This document shows, in pieces, positions 22,579 to 30,805 of a DNA stretch of 36,387 nt. Each line of letters opens with the position of its first letter. The stretch's first letter is position 1. The notes under the pieces were generated by a model, which saw only the letters and a list, made by a program, of their open reading frames with translations, searched no databases and was not told the DNA's origin. The translations under genes were made by a program, and so were the position numbers. Source of the stretch: Clostridia bacterium. Lineage in GTDB: Bacteria > Bacillota > Clostridia > Christensenellales > DTU072. Where the stretch lies: contig JAEDHK010000013.1 in NCBI GenBank assembly GCA_016297005.1, positions 1-36,387 of the forward strand, read 5' to 3'.

Positions 22579-23826
22579 ATGGCAAGAACTTTAAAAAAAG
22601 AAACATTATTATCCAGCGCGGTTTTCCGGAAGGAAGCCGGTCTTTTATATACCGCCGATTTCGACTCGGTTTGCGAACGTTATTCTTCTTTAACCGAGGG
22701 AATGGACGGAAAAGTATTCCTGTTTTCCTCTCCCGGACGTACGGAGATCATCGGCAACCATACCGATCATAATCACGGCAAAGCCATCGGCGGAAGCGTC
22801 GCCATCGACATTGCCTGCGCCGTCCAACCGTGGGATAAGGACGAAATTCTCATCGAAAGTCATGGTTTTTCGCCTTTCTCCGCTTCTTTGAAAACGGAAG
22901 AACCGACCGAAAAGGAGTACGGCACCTCAATGGCCCTTTTAAAAGGCGTCATTCGCGGCATGAAAGATCGCGGTTATAAAGTGGGCGGTTTTTTCGCCCG
23001 TATGCAGAGCGACATTTTAAAAGGCGCCGGCATTAGTTCCAGCGCCGCGTTCGAACTTCTGCTTTGCGAAATCTTCAATTCTCTTTTCAACGGCGATAAA
23101 ATTTCTTTTACCGAGTGCGCCATCATCGGACAGTACGCCGAGAACGTCTATTTTGGCAAACCCTCCGGCTTACTCGATCAATTGACCATCGCGCGGGGCG
23201 ACATCAGCATGATGGATTTCAAAAAGCCCTTCCCCGACTCTTTCGCGGCGAAATGGCGCTTCAACGACCTGTGGCTCGTTATCATCAACTGCGGCGGAGA
23301 CCATTGTAACCTGACCGGAGAATACGCCGCCATCCGTCAGGAAATGAATGCGATCGCCGGTTACTTCGGCCGGGAAGTTCTTATCGACGTCGACAAGAAA
23401 GAGTTTTTTGAAAACGTCGTCGCTCTCCGCAATAAGTTCGGCGGACGGGCCGTCCTTCGCGCCATTCACTTTTTCGAAGAAAACGAACGGGTGGAAAAAG
23501 CATGCGAATACCTGGAAAAAGCCGATCGGGAAAACTTCCTGAAAGTCGTCAACCAAAGCGGAGACAGCAGCTATAAACTTCTGCAAAACTGTTATCCTGC
23601 CGGGGACGCCGAACAAAGCGTTCCTTTCGCACTTGCGATGGCGGAACGCGATCCGGCCGTTCTTGCCCGTCGTATTCACGGAGGCGGTTTTGCCGGGACC
23701 ATTCTGACTTTTGTCGGGGCCAAGGACAAAGACGCTTACGTGCAAAGAATGCAACGTCTGTTCGGCGCCGAAAACGTCTTCCCCACCACCATCCGCGGCG
23801 TGGGAGCCATCGAAGTTAAATATTAA
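22579..23826 (+). CDS. galK: Galactokinase-like GHMP kinase
   Basis: Phosphorylates galactose (or a close sugar) with ATP to the 1-phosphate. I start it at ATG 22579 (415 residues) because GGAAGGG precedes it and the longer frame would begin inside the promoter. It carries the galactokinase signature as GRTEIIGNHTDHNHG (53-67), the GHMP ATP loop KGAGISSSAA (148-157), LLDQ with the likely base Asp200, and a C-terminal IHGGGFAGTI motif. The usual sugar-contacting Glu of the GEHTDYNGG signature is Asn60 here, and Tyr is His64; I believe this variant is common in clostridial relatives, so galactose specificity is likely but not certain. It is divergent from the GalT-like gene and followed by pncB after 30 nt. 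Confidence 0.85.
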   Translation: MARTLKKETLLSSAVFRKEAGLLYTADFDSVCERYSSLTEGMDGKVFLFSSPGRTEIIGNHTDHNHGKAIGGSVAIDIACAVQPWDKDEILIESHGFSPFSASLKTEEPTEKEYGTSMALLKGVIRGMKDRGYKVGGFFARMQSDILKGAGISSSAAFELLLCEIFNSLFNGDKISFTECAIIGQYAENVYFGKPSGLLDQLTIARGDISMMDFKKPFPDSFAAKWRFNDLWLVIINCGGDHCNLTGEYAAIRQEMNAIAGYFGREVLIDVDKKEFFENVVALRNKFGGRAVLRAIHFFEENERVEKACEYLEKADRENFLKVVNQSGDSSYKLLQNCYPAGDAEQSVPFALAMAERDPAVLARRIHGGGFAGTILTFVGAKDKDAYVQRMQRLFGAENVFPTTIRGVGAIEVKY

Positions 23827-23856
23827 TTAAAAAATAACCAAAGGGGATTCAAAAAA

Positions 23857-25287
23857 ATGAGAAATCTCACGCTTCTTACCGATTTGTACCAATTAACGAT
23901 GATGAACGCCTATCTCGAGACGGGCAAAGACGAAACCCTGGCCAACTTCGACGTTTTTTTCCGTCCGAAAGAACACCTCGAATACGCTGTCTGCGCCGGA
24001 CTCGAACAAGTGATAGACTATATCAACAATCTTCATTTTACCGAAGACGACATATCTTACCTGCGCTCGCTTAATCTTTTCGGAGAAAAATTCTTCGAAA
24101 AGTTGAAGGCCTTCCGTTTTACCGGCTCTATCCACGCAATCAAAGAAGGCGAAATCGTATTCCCCTACGAGCCGCTTTTGACGATAACGGCGCCGCTTTT
24201 CCAGGCGCAGCTGGTAGAAACGGCTATTCTCAACATTATCAACCATCAGACGCTGATCGCCACCAAGGCGATGAAAATATGCAAAGAGGCCAAAGGCGTA
24301 GTCATGGAATTCGGTCTGCGCCGCGCACAGGGTCCGGACGCCGGCATTTACGGCGCGCGCGCAGCGATCATCGGCGGCTGCGGATCCACGTCCAACGTCC
24401 TCGCCGCTCAGATGTTCGACGTTTCTTGCTCGGGCACGCATGCGCACAGCTGGGTCATGAGCTTCGAGTCCGAGCTGGAAGCTTTCCGCGCTTACGCTCG
24501 TATTTATCCGACCAATACGCTGCTTCTTGTCGACACATACGACACTCTTCACAGCGGCGTACCGAACGCCATTAAGGTATTCGATGAAATGAAAGCGCAA
24601 GGCTTAAAGCCGATCGGTATCCGACTCGACAGCGGCGACCTTGCGTACCTGACGAAAAAAGCAAGAAAAATGCTCGACGACGCCGGCCACTCCGATTGTA
24701 AGATCTGCGTATCCGGCGACCTGGACGAATACATCCTTTCTTCTCTCCATCAACAGAACGCCAAGATCGATTCTTACGGCATAGGAACCAAGCTCATCAC
24801 CTCTTCGGACGTACCCGCGCTCGGAGGCGTCTATAAAATGTCCGCTCTGCAAGTCGACGGTGTTTGGGAGGCCAAAATTAAACTTTCGGATACTGCGGAA
24901 AAGATAACCAACCCCGGTATCAAGACGACTTATCGTCTCTACGACGAAGAAAAAATGGCTGTCGCCGACCTGATATGTCTTCGCAACGAGGTCTTCGATA
25001 CGACCAAACCGTTAACTATCTTCCACCCCGTCGAGACGTGGAAAAAAATGACGCTCACAAAGTACACTATGCGCAACCTGATGGTAGAGGTATTCCGCGA
25101 CGGCAAGCAGGTCTATAACTCGCCTTCCGTTAAAGAAATCGCCGCTTATTCACAACTCGTCCGAACCGAATTCTGGGAAGAGTTCGTCCGTCTCATCAAC
25201 CCGTCCGAATACAAGGTCGACCTGTCCGATCAACTCTATAATCTCAAAAAATATCTCACTTTTTCTCACGCAAACGTAAAACAATAA
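23857..25287 (+). CDS. pncB: Nicotinate phosphoribosyltransferase
   Basis: Converts nicotinate and PRPP to nicotinate mononucleotide, the first step of the Preiss-Handler NAD salvage route. The 476-residue protein opens with LLTDLYQLTMMNAY (5-18), the family start, then FDVFFR, a FPYEPLLTITAPLFQAQLVET block, the EFGLRRAQGPDAG segment with the His/Arg-type active-site region, GTHAHSWVMSF, VDTYDTL and GIRLDSGDLAYL near the PRPP site, and SGDLDEYIL. Length fits the family. AAGGGG precedes the ATG. It is probably co-transcribed with galK and is followed by a strong terminator. Confidence 0.95.
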   Translation: MRNLTLLTDLYQLTMMNAYLETGKDETLANFDVFFRPKEHLEYAVCAGLEQVIDYINNLHFTEDDISYLRSLNLFGEKFFEKLKAFRFTGSIHAIKEGEIVFPYEPLLTITAPLFQAQLVETAILNIINHQTLIATKAMKICKEAKGVVMEFGLRRAQGPDAGIYGARAAIIGGCGSTSNVLAAQMFDVSCSGTHAHSWVMSFESELEAFRAYARIYPTNTLLLVDTYDTLHSGVPNAIKVFDEMKAQGLKPIGIRLDSGDLAYLTKKARKMLDDAGHSDCKICVSGDLDEYILSSLHQQNAKIDSYGIGTKLITSSDVPALGGVYKMSALQVDGVWEAKIKLSDTAEKITNPGIKTTYRLYDEEKMAVADLICLRNEVFDTTKPLTIFHPVETWKKMTLTKYTMRNLMVEVFRDGKQVYNSPSVKEIAAYSQLVRTEFWEEFVRLINPSEYKVDLSDQLYNLKKYLTFSHANVKQ

Positions 25288-25311
25288 AACTCTGCGTCCA
25301 TACGTTTTTTT

Positions 25312-25341
25312 AGCGCGTCGATCTCGATCGGCGCGCTTTTT
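25312..25341 (+). terminator. Terminator of the galK-pncB operon
   Basis: Stem of 11 bp beginning AGCGCG (25312-25322) and ending CGCGCT (25327-25337) with a 4-nt loop, followed by five T (25337-25341). A T run on the other side would also allow function in the reverse direction. Confidence 0.88.
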
Positions 25342-25361
25342 AACAGACAAAATTTCGGTTG

Positions 25362-25390
25362 TTGACACGTTTTACGTTGCGTGATACAAT
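25362..25390 (+). promoter_or_regulatory. Promoter of the double metallophosphoesterase gene
   Basis: Perfect -35 TTGACA (25362-25367), 17-nt spacer, -10 TACAAT (25385-25390) preceded by TGA (extended -10). Confidence 0.85.
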
Positions 25391-25449
25391 AATTTATTAT
25401 CTGAATACAGTAAATGATTTTTATTTTTTATTATTAAGGAGTCCGAAAA

Positions 25450-28400
25450 GTGAAAACAGCAATCCGAAAAAAATCCCTTTCCGTCGCCGTTGTTCTTGTC
25501 CTTCTCTGCGCTTTTATCGCGGGGATCGGCCTGTCCGCCGCCAAAGCGGAAGCGACCGCAACGCAACAGAGCATTCGCATCGCTCATATTTCCGATATGC
25601 ACGTAATGATTGCAGAATATTGCAACGTCTATTCGGAAAAATACATCGCCGAAACCAAGGTGACGAAACTTCTTGAAGAAACGCCCATGATTGCCGAAGC
25701 GGTCTTCGATGAGATTTACGATATGGGCGAAAAAGCTCCCATGTACGTTTTTATTACGGGAGACATTACCAGTAACGGCGAATACGAAAACCACGTATGG
25801 CTCAGCAAATTATATACGGCGTTTACGCAAAAAATGCGTTCTCGCACCGATTATGACTTTTCCGGTTTTCAGATCTTTTTGGCTCCCGGCAACCACGACT
25901 TATACAACTGCAAAGCCAAGTCCTTTATGCCGACGCAAGAAGAGTTAGCCGCCTGCGCGGACGACGCGGAAAGAACGGCTCTTCTCCAAGGCTACGGATC
26001 CCGATCCGTTCCTTCCATTACCAGCAAGCAATTCATGGACCTCTATGCCGACTTCGGTTATTGTTCCTGTCCCAACCGTAAAAACGGCCAGCATCTTTCT
26101 ACTTGCGGAATGGCGGAAGGATGTCGACTGGAATACTTTTTCGAAAGCGACTTCTGGTACGATAATTCCACAAGCAGAGACGGCGCCGGGTTGGAAGTAA
26201 AAACGCCTTCCGATAAGACGCTCGAAGCGTTTAAAAGCAGCGACAAAGACTATAACGTTCTGAATGCGGACGCTCGCTTCGGCGCTTGCTCTTACATCGC
26301 CCGCATGAATGATTTTGACGTGATCACTTTTGACGCCAACACGCGCGGATACGAATATGAAGATTGGGCGACGGACGGCAACGCCGCCGTTTACTCCTGC
26401 TCCGGTTGGCACGAATCCACGGGCGGCATGATCAGCGATGATCAGCTCCGTTGGGCGATTTCTTCCGTCAAAGACGACGTAAATGCGAATAAAGCCGTCT
26501 TTGCTCTCGGCCATACCAACTTCTTGCCGCACTTCGACTCCGAAGATGAAGTTATCAGTCTCTTTACCTACGACAACTGGGAACAGGCCTCTTACACCCT
26601 CGCCGATAACGGCGTCCGTTATCTTTTCAGCGGCCACCAGCACTCTTCCGACGTCACTTCTTACGTCACCCAAAACGGAAACGTAGTTTATGACATCGAA
26701 GCCGGCTCTCTCGCTTCTTACGGATGTTCCTGGCGCACGATGGAGTTAAAAAGGACGATCTCCGACAACGTCGTAACGGAAGACTTCGAGTCGCTGACGC
26801 ATAATTTCAATACCCCGTCTTTCGAATACGGCGTCTATAAACTGTCCGCGGACGTAACCGCGCCGGCAGGAAACGATCCTTATAATATCATCCCGAACGA
26901 TCACCCGAACGGGTATATGACTTTGGAAAAGAAGATCACCGCAGATGGACTCGGGATAGCCGATTATCTCGCGGCGCAGATGTACAATATGGCGTCCTCT
27001 CTCGAACACGGCATAGCAGGCGAATACGTCGGCGATAATATTTTTAAATTATTAAACGGCCTGACCGAAAAACTTTCTTCCATGACCTATACGCAAGGCA
27101 TCGTTTCCGCCTTAGCGGACGGACTTTCTTCCGTTGACCTTTGTAAATTCAGTTACGAAGGCAACTCTTATTCCGTCGCGCAAACTCCGACCGCGGATTA
27201 CAACCTCGGCGACTTCACGAAAGACCTCGCCGAATACCTGATGCAATACGACTTTTCCGGAGCGGAAAAGAAAGGCCTGACCTTGGCAAAAGCCCTGCTC
27301 GTTATTTACGGCGGACACCTCTCCGGCGCCCATTCAGACGTTATGGACGAAGAGATCAGCCCCCTTATCGATATGCTCAAAAGCGGACGATTCGTGCGCG
27401 GAGCGATTACTTTGCTCGAAGACGCCCTCCTGCCGCAATTGGAGATCCTGCTCGATACGCCGATTCGTTTCAATTCCGCCACCCCGGCATTGACCGGTCC
27501 CGGGTTCGATATCTCTTCCGCAGTCTCGTCCACCTCCTCCTCCGGCACCGTTGACTCCGTCGTAATGCTGCTCATCAACAAAAAAATCCTCTTTCAGAAC
27601 ACGAAAAACGGTTATAGCTCTTTACGTCTGCTTCTTACTGATCTGAACGACGTCCTGGTCGACGTTCTGGTCACGCCCGAAGACGAGATCAGCAATGATA
27701 CCATCCGTACCATTGCTTCGATGTTACGCGGTTTTATCAGCAATTCGTCCTTCAGTAAATACGTCGATCTTGCAAAAGAATACCTCGATCGTATTTCTGC
27801 AGGAGAATCTCTCCGCGCCATCATCGACGGAGAACTGGTCGACAAATACGTAACCGACGCCTTCTGCAAGAGTCTCGGCATCTATGGTGCGAACATCCTG
27901 CTCGACATGAACGTCGACGAAACGTCCGACGGTTCCGCATGGATCGAAAACGGCGATCGCTATACCCGCTTCCCCGTTCGCAACTATTCGTACGTTATGA
28001 CTGTCAAAAACGAAGACGGAACGGTCGCCTTTGGCGGACATACTTATCAAAGCGACGTTCGACTCGCCGTTACGCCCTCCGCAGAAAACGGTCTGCTCCC
28101 CAACCTTATTTCCGTCTCTTTTAATAACGATATCTACACCGAAAAGAATCTGTCCTGGTTCACCGCCGAACAAGTGGACGTCTTCCATCAGGTAAACGGC
28201 GAATACGTTTATGCCTTGCCCGACAGCTATATACGCTACTCGCTTTCACCTGACATGTCGAACGCCGTTACCGTAAAAGCCGTCGGCGAAAACGTGGACA
28301 GAGTTCTGCCGACCATCGACCTCGGTATTATTTTTATCAATATGAACCACGTTCACAAAAACTACAACCGTTATACCGTCAGCCTGACCGGTCTTGAAAA

Positions 28401-29535
28401 GGGCACGACTTATTACTATCAATTGGGTAAGGAAGGGGCATGGACTAAAGTCTTCCGCTTCGCAACCGCAAGCGACGGCGAATTTTCTTTCCTGGCCATT
28501 ACCGATATTCAGGGTTCCGTAGAAGAAAACTATACGGAATCAAAGGAGTACATGATCAAAGCGCAGGAATTCTTCGGGGATACGCCTGCCTTTATCGTCA
28601 GCGGCGGCGATAACGTGGACAACGGTCGCAATATCATGCAGTACACTTGGCTCTTAAACGATCAACAAGAAATATGGGCGAACAACACCTTTGTTTCCGC
28701 CGTCGGAAACCACGAAAAACATGACCATGCGCTCGACAGTATTATCGCCCTCCCGAGTTCAGCGACGATAACCGACGATACCGGCTACTATTACAGTTAC
28801 GATTATAATAACGCCCACTTCGTCGTCCTTAACACCAACGATCTCGACGAAAACAACTATCTTTCGGACGCCCAACTGCAATGGCTTAAAGACGACCTTG
28901 CCGCCAATGAAGAAAACGAAAAAACCGACTGGACGATCGTGATCATGCATAAAGGTCCCTACACCGCAGGCAGTCACGCTTTCGATGCGGACGTACAGAA
29001 TCTCCGGAAGCAACTTCGTTTTACCTTTTCCGAATACGGCGTCGATCTCGTCCTGCAAGGTCACGACCACACCTACTCCGTCAGTAACTTCCTTAACGAA
29101 GAAGGCGAAAAGATCGCCTCTTTCTCGAACAAGACTTTCTATAAACAGGACGGCGTCCTGTACGTCAATCTCGGTACCATGGGCGACAAGTTCTACGATT
29201 ATATTTACAGCGATCAGGTCAGTCTTGCAGATCGCGACCGCGTCAGTGCGGAATTATCCGCTTACTTTACCGCCGACAAGAAGTTGGAACTGACCGAAAC
29301 GCCTGTCTTTGCCAAGATTACCGTAGACAGCGACAACCTGACCGTGAAGACGTACACCTTTATAAACGGCGAGGTCGTCCCCGTCGACGATTTTACCCTG
29401 TCCCACCTGGAAGAACCGGCCGAAGGATTATCCGTCAGCGCTATCGTGGGGATAGCGGTCAGCAGCGCTATCGTTGCGGCATTGATCGTCTTAGGCGTAA
29501 TCTACATCGTCAAAAAAAAGAGAGGTAATAAATAA
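25450..29535 (+). CDS. Large cell-surface protein with two metallophosphoesterase domains
   Basis: A 1361-residue exported protein starting at GTG with AAGGAG upstream. A signal peptide (about 9-35) is followed by a first calcineurin-like phosphoesterase domain with a full metal set: DMH (Asp49, His51), GD (Asp105), GNHD (Asn148, His149), GH (His355) and GHQH (His396, His398). About 500 residues without a recognised domain follow. Then a fibronectin-like purple-acid-phosphatase N-domain (about 930-1010, VSLTGLEKGTTYYYQLG) and a second phosphoesterase: DIQ (Asp1019), GGDN (Asp1054), GNHE (Asn1087, His1088), MH (His1167), GHDH (His1205, His1207). A TM anchor lies at about 1330-1353 with a basic end. 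Likely an extracellular phosphatase or nucleotidase; substrates unknown. Confidence 0.9.
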   Translation: MKTAIRKKSLSVAVVLVLLCAFIAGIGLSAAKAEATATQQSIRIAHISDMHVMIAEYCNVYSEKYIAETKVTKLLEETPMIAEAVFDEIYDMGEKAPMYVFITGDITSNGEYENHVWLSKLYTAFTQKMRSRTDYDFSGFQIFLAPGNHDLYNCKAKSFMPTQEELAACADDAERTALLQGYGSRSVPSITSKQFMDLYADFGYCSCPNRKNGQHLSTCGMAEGCRLEYFFESDFWYDNSTSRDGAGLEVKTPSDKTLEAFKSSDKDYNVLNADARFGACSYIARMNDFDVITFDANTRGYEYEDWATDGNAAVYSCSGWHESTGGMISDDQLRWAISSVKDDVNANKAVFALGHTNFLPHFDSEDEVISLFTYDNWEQASYTLADNGVRYLFSGHQHSSDVTSYVTQNGNVVYDIEAGSLASYGCSWRTMELKRTISDNVVTEDFESLTHNFNTPSFEYGVYKLSADVTAPAGNDPYNIIPNDHPNGYMTLEKKITADGLGIADYLAAQMYNMASSLEHGIAGEYVGDNIFKLLNGLTEKLSSMTYTQGIVSALADGLSSVDLCKFSYEGNSYSVAQTPTADYNLGDFTKDLAEYLMQYDFSGAEKKGLTLAKALLVIYGGHLSGAHSDVMDEEISPLIDMLKSGRFVRGAITLLEDALLPQLEILLDTPIRFNSATPALTGPGFDISSAVSSTSSSGTVDSVVMLLINKKILFQNTKNGYSSLRLLLTDLNDVLVDVLVTPEDEISNDTIRTIASMLRGFISNSSFSKYVDLAKEYLDRISAGESLRAIIDGELVDKYVTDAFCKSLGIYGANILLDMNVDETSDGSAWIENGDRYTRFPVRNYSYVMTVKNEDGTVAFGGHTYQSDVRLAVTPSAENGLLPNLISVSFNNDIYTEKNLSWFTAEQVDVFHQVNGEYVYALPDSYIRYSLSPDMSNAVTVKAVGENVDRVLPTIDLGIIFINMNHVHKNYNRYTVSLTGLEKGTTYYYQLGKEGAWTKVFRFATASDGEFSFLAITDIQGSVEENYTESKEYMIKAQEFFGDTPAFIVSGGDNVDNGRNIMQYTWLLNDQQEIWANNTFVSAVGNHEKHDHALDSIIALPSSATITDDTGYYYSYDYNNAHFVVLNTNDLDENNYLSDAQLQWLKDDLAANEENEKTDWTIVIMHKGPYTAGSHAFDADVQNLRKQLRFTFSEYGVDLVLQGHDHTYSVSNFLNEEGEKIASFSNKTFYKQDGVLYVNLGTMGDKFYDYIYSDQVSLADRDRVSAELSAYFTADKKLELTETPVFAKITVDSDNLTVKTYTFINGEVVPVDDFTLSHLEEPAEGLSVSAIVGIAVSSAIVAALIVLGVIYIVKKKRGNK

Positions 29536-29810
29536 TGCTCGCTATCATCTTTACCAGTTACGTAAAAAAAGAAAACCAGGACGCTTTTTTAATCCCGGCC
29601 AGACGCCATGCCGAACTGTCGAAAAAAGACGCCGGATGCATCAGGTTTGACGTTCTTTCTCCTTGCGGAGACGAAGTCAAGTTTATCGAAATGTGGGAAA
29701 GTCAGGCTTGTCTTGACGCTCACGCAAAGCGTTCCGCCGCCGGCAAAGAAGGTCCGGAGATGAACGCTCTGCGCTACGACAAAAAAATGGAAAAATACGA
29801 AATATTATAA
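29535..29810 (+). CDS. ABM-domain (YgiN-like) small protein
   Basis: A 91-residue antibiotic-biosynthesis-monooxygenase-fold protein: N-terminal strand LAIIFTSYVKKENQDAFL, central helix RHAELSKKDAGCIRFDV, then VKFIEMWESQACLDAHAKRS and a final EKYEIL. Members are dimeric, often heme- or quinol-related oxygenases, but many have no known activity. Its ATG overlaps the stop codon of the phosphoesterase gene (TAATG), so it is translationally coupled to it; a functional link is not obvious. Confidence 0.8.
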   Translation: MLAIIFTSYVKKENQDAFLIPARRHAELSKKDAGCIRFDVLSPCGDEVKFIEMWESQACLDAHAKRSAAGKEGPEMNALRYDKKMEKYEIL

Positions 29811-29827
29811 TCCTGGTTCTGAAATCG

Positions 29828-29836
29828 TGATATAAT
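29828..29836 (+). promoter_or_regulatory. Extended -10 promoter of the DUF308 gene
   Basis: TGATATAAT (TGn plus perfect TATAAT) at 29828-29836 with no good -35 at the right distance. AAGGAGA precedes the ATG at 29868. Confidence 0.55.
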
Positions 29837-29867
29837 ATAAGTAACAAATCAAAAAGGAGAACCAATT

Positions 29868-30335
29868 ATGGCTAAAAACAAAAAACAGTCTTACGATGCC
29901 ATCGTCATGGCGATACTGTACATCGTCATCGGCATCTTGTTCATCGCATTCCGTTCCTCTCTGCTCGATTGGATGCTGACCGTCTCCGGCATTCTTGCCA
30001 TCGCATACGGAATCTATCAGATCATCAAGAAGAATCTTGTACCCGGCATTATTTTCGTCGTGGTCGGCATTCTGCTCATATTGGGCGGCTGGTTGTTCTT
30101 GGAGATAGCGTTGATAATATTCGGCGTTCTGTTGATCGTCTACGGCGCAAAAGAATTGGTCATGCTGTTGCAGGCAAAAGGTAAGACGCCCATCTTCCCC
30201 CTTCTTGTCTCCTGCCTGGCCATCGTTGCCGGTATCTTGCTCGTCGTCAGTAAATGGGCCTTCTTCGATTGGTTCTTTATCGTTATCGGCGTCATTCTGA
30301 TCATCGACGGCATTTTGGCTCTTATAAAGAAATAA
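29868..30335 (+). CDS. DUF308 (HdeD-like) six-TM membrane protein
   Basis: A 155-residue, very hydrophobic protein with six predicted TM helices in pairs. Each helix carries the G-I-L-L/F-I or V-x-G-I-L-L pattern of the DUF308 repeat (for example IVIGILFIAF, VVVGILLILGGW, IVAGILLVVSKW). In enterobacteria HdeD belongs to an acid-stress region, but the role in Firmicutes is unknown. It has its own extended -10 promoter and a terminator at 30414-30446. Confidence 0.88.
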   Translation: MAKNKKQSYDAIVMAILYIVIGILFIAFRSSLLDWMLTVSGILAIAYGIYQIIKKNLVPGIIFVVVGILLILGGWLFLEIALIIFGVLLIVYGAKELVMLLQAKGKTPIFPLLVSCLAIVAGILLVVSKWAFFDWFFIVIGVILIIDGILALIKK

Positions 30336-30413
30336 CTATCTTTAAAGCGAAAAAACGACCTGCCGACAATAATACCCATAGGGATTTTTGTAAGGCAATT
30401 CACTAAAAAAATG

Positions 30414-30446
30414 AAGCGTGGCAATTTGTCACGCTTATTCTTTTTC
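30414..30446 (+). terminator. Terminator of the DUF308 gene
   Basis: Stem AAGCGTG (30414-30420) with CACGCTT (30430-30436), 9-nt loop, then ATTCTTTTT. It lies about 80 nt after the stop. Confidence 0.8.
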
Positions 30447-30586
30447 CCATAAAAAATACGCCGGGCCTGCGCGCTATAAAGTATTTTGAGCGTAACAGGA
30501 ACAGAACAACTTTTCCGTATCTCGTAAAAACCCGTCTTTTTACAGCGCAAAACGTTACATTCCGTGACGTCGTCACCGCTTTTCAA

Positions 30587-30614
30587 TAAAAAAGCAACGT
30601 ACGTCGTCGTTGCT
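30587..30614 (-). terminator. Terminator of tRNA-Gln
   Basis: Perfect 7-bp stem (30593-30599 with 30608-30614) and 8-nt loop. On the minus strand it is followed by six T (complement of 30587-30592), 11 nt past the CCA end. Confidence 0.85.
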
Positions 30615-30624
30615 CTTTTTTTTG

Positions 30625-30698
30625 TGGCAGGAGTAGTAAGAATCGAACTTACGCCGAAGGAGTCAGAGGCCTTCGTGCTACCATTACACCATACTCCA
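30625..30698 (-). tRNA. tRNA-Gln (anticodon CTG)
   Basis: 74 nt including an encoded CCA. Seen on the minus strand: acceptor TGGAGTA pairing with TACTCCT except an U1-U72 mismatch, D-arm GTGT-AATGGTA-GCAC, anticodon loop CTCTGAC (anticodon CTG), T-arm GTAAG-TTCGATT-CTTAC, discriminator G73. G73 and a weak 1-72 pair are known tRNA-Gln identity features. The last anticodon-stem pair (C31 with U39) is mismatched. It has its own promoter and terminator. Confidence 0.92.
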
Positions 30699-30710
30699 GT
30701 AACGATATGT

Positions 30711-30739
30711 ATTGTATACCATAATTTTTCAAAATGCAA
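30711..30739 (-). promoter_or_regulatory. tRNA-Gln promoter
   Basis: On the minus strand: -35 TTGCAT (30739..30734), 17-nt spacer, -10 TACAAT (30716..30711). The predicted start is about 6 nt before the mature tRNA. Confidence 0.75.
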
Positions 30740-30769
30740 CTGTTTTTATTAAAAAATGTTCTTGCGTAT

Positions 30770-30798
30770 TTTACTTTGTTATCTCGTTATGGTATCAT
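30770..30798 (+). promoter_or_regulatory. mutY promoter placing the RNA start at the ATG
   Basis: -35 TTTACT (30770-30775), 17-nt spacer, -10 TATCAT (30793-30798) preceded by TGG (extended -10). The expected RNA start (about 7 nt after the -10) falls at 30805-30806, the A of the mutY ATG. Confidence 0.6.
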
Positions 30799-30805
30799 TC
30801 TGTAT

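Larger units (their letters stand above)
30336..30624. other. Intergenic region between the DUF308 gene and tRNA-Gln
   Basis: 289 bp with no supported gene. It contains the DUF308 terminator (30414-30446), a small palindrome GTGAC-GTC-GTCAC (30564-30576) of unknown meaning, and the tRNA terminator (30587-30614). I see nothing else. Confidence 0.6.

Noticed and set aside
23827..23856. Riboswitch or NAD-responsive operator before pncB
   Set aside because: The gap is only 30 nt and holds little more than a ribosome site.
30140..30739. 199-residue leftward frame over the DUF308 gene end and tRNA-Gln
   Set aside because: It runs through a tRNA and two terminators, so it cannot be a normal gene.
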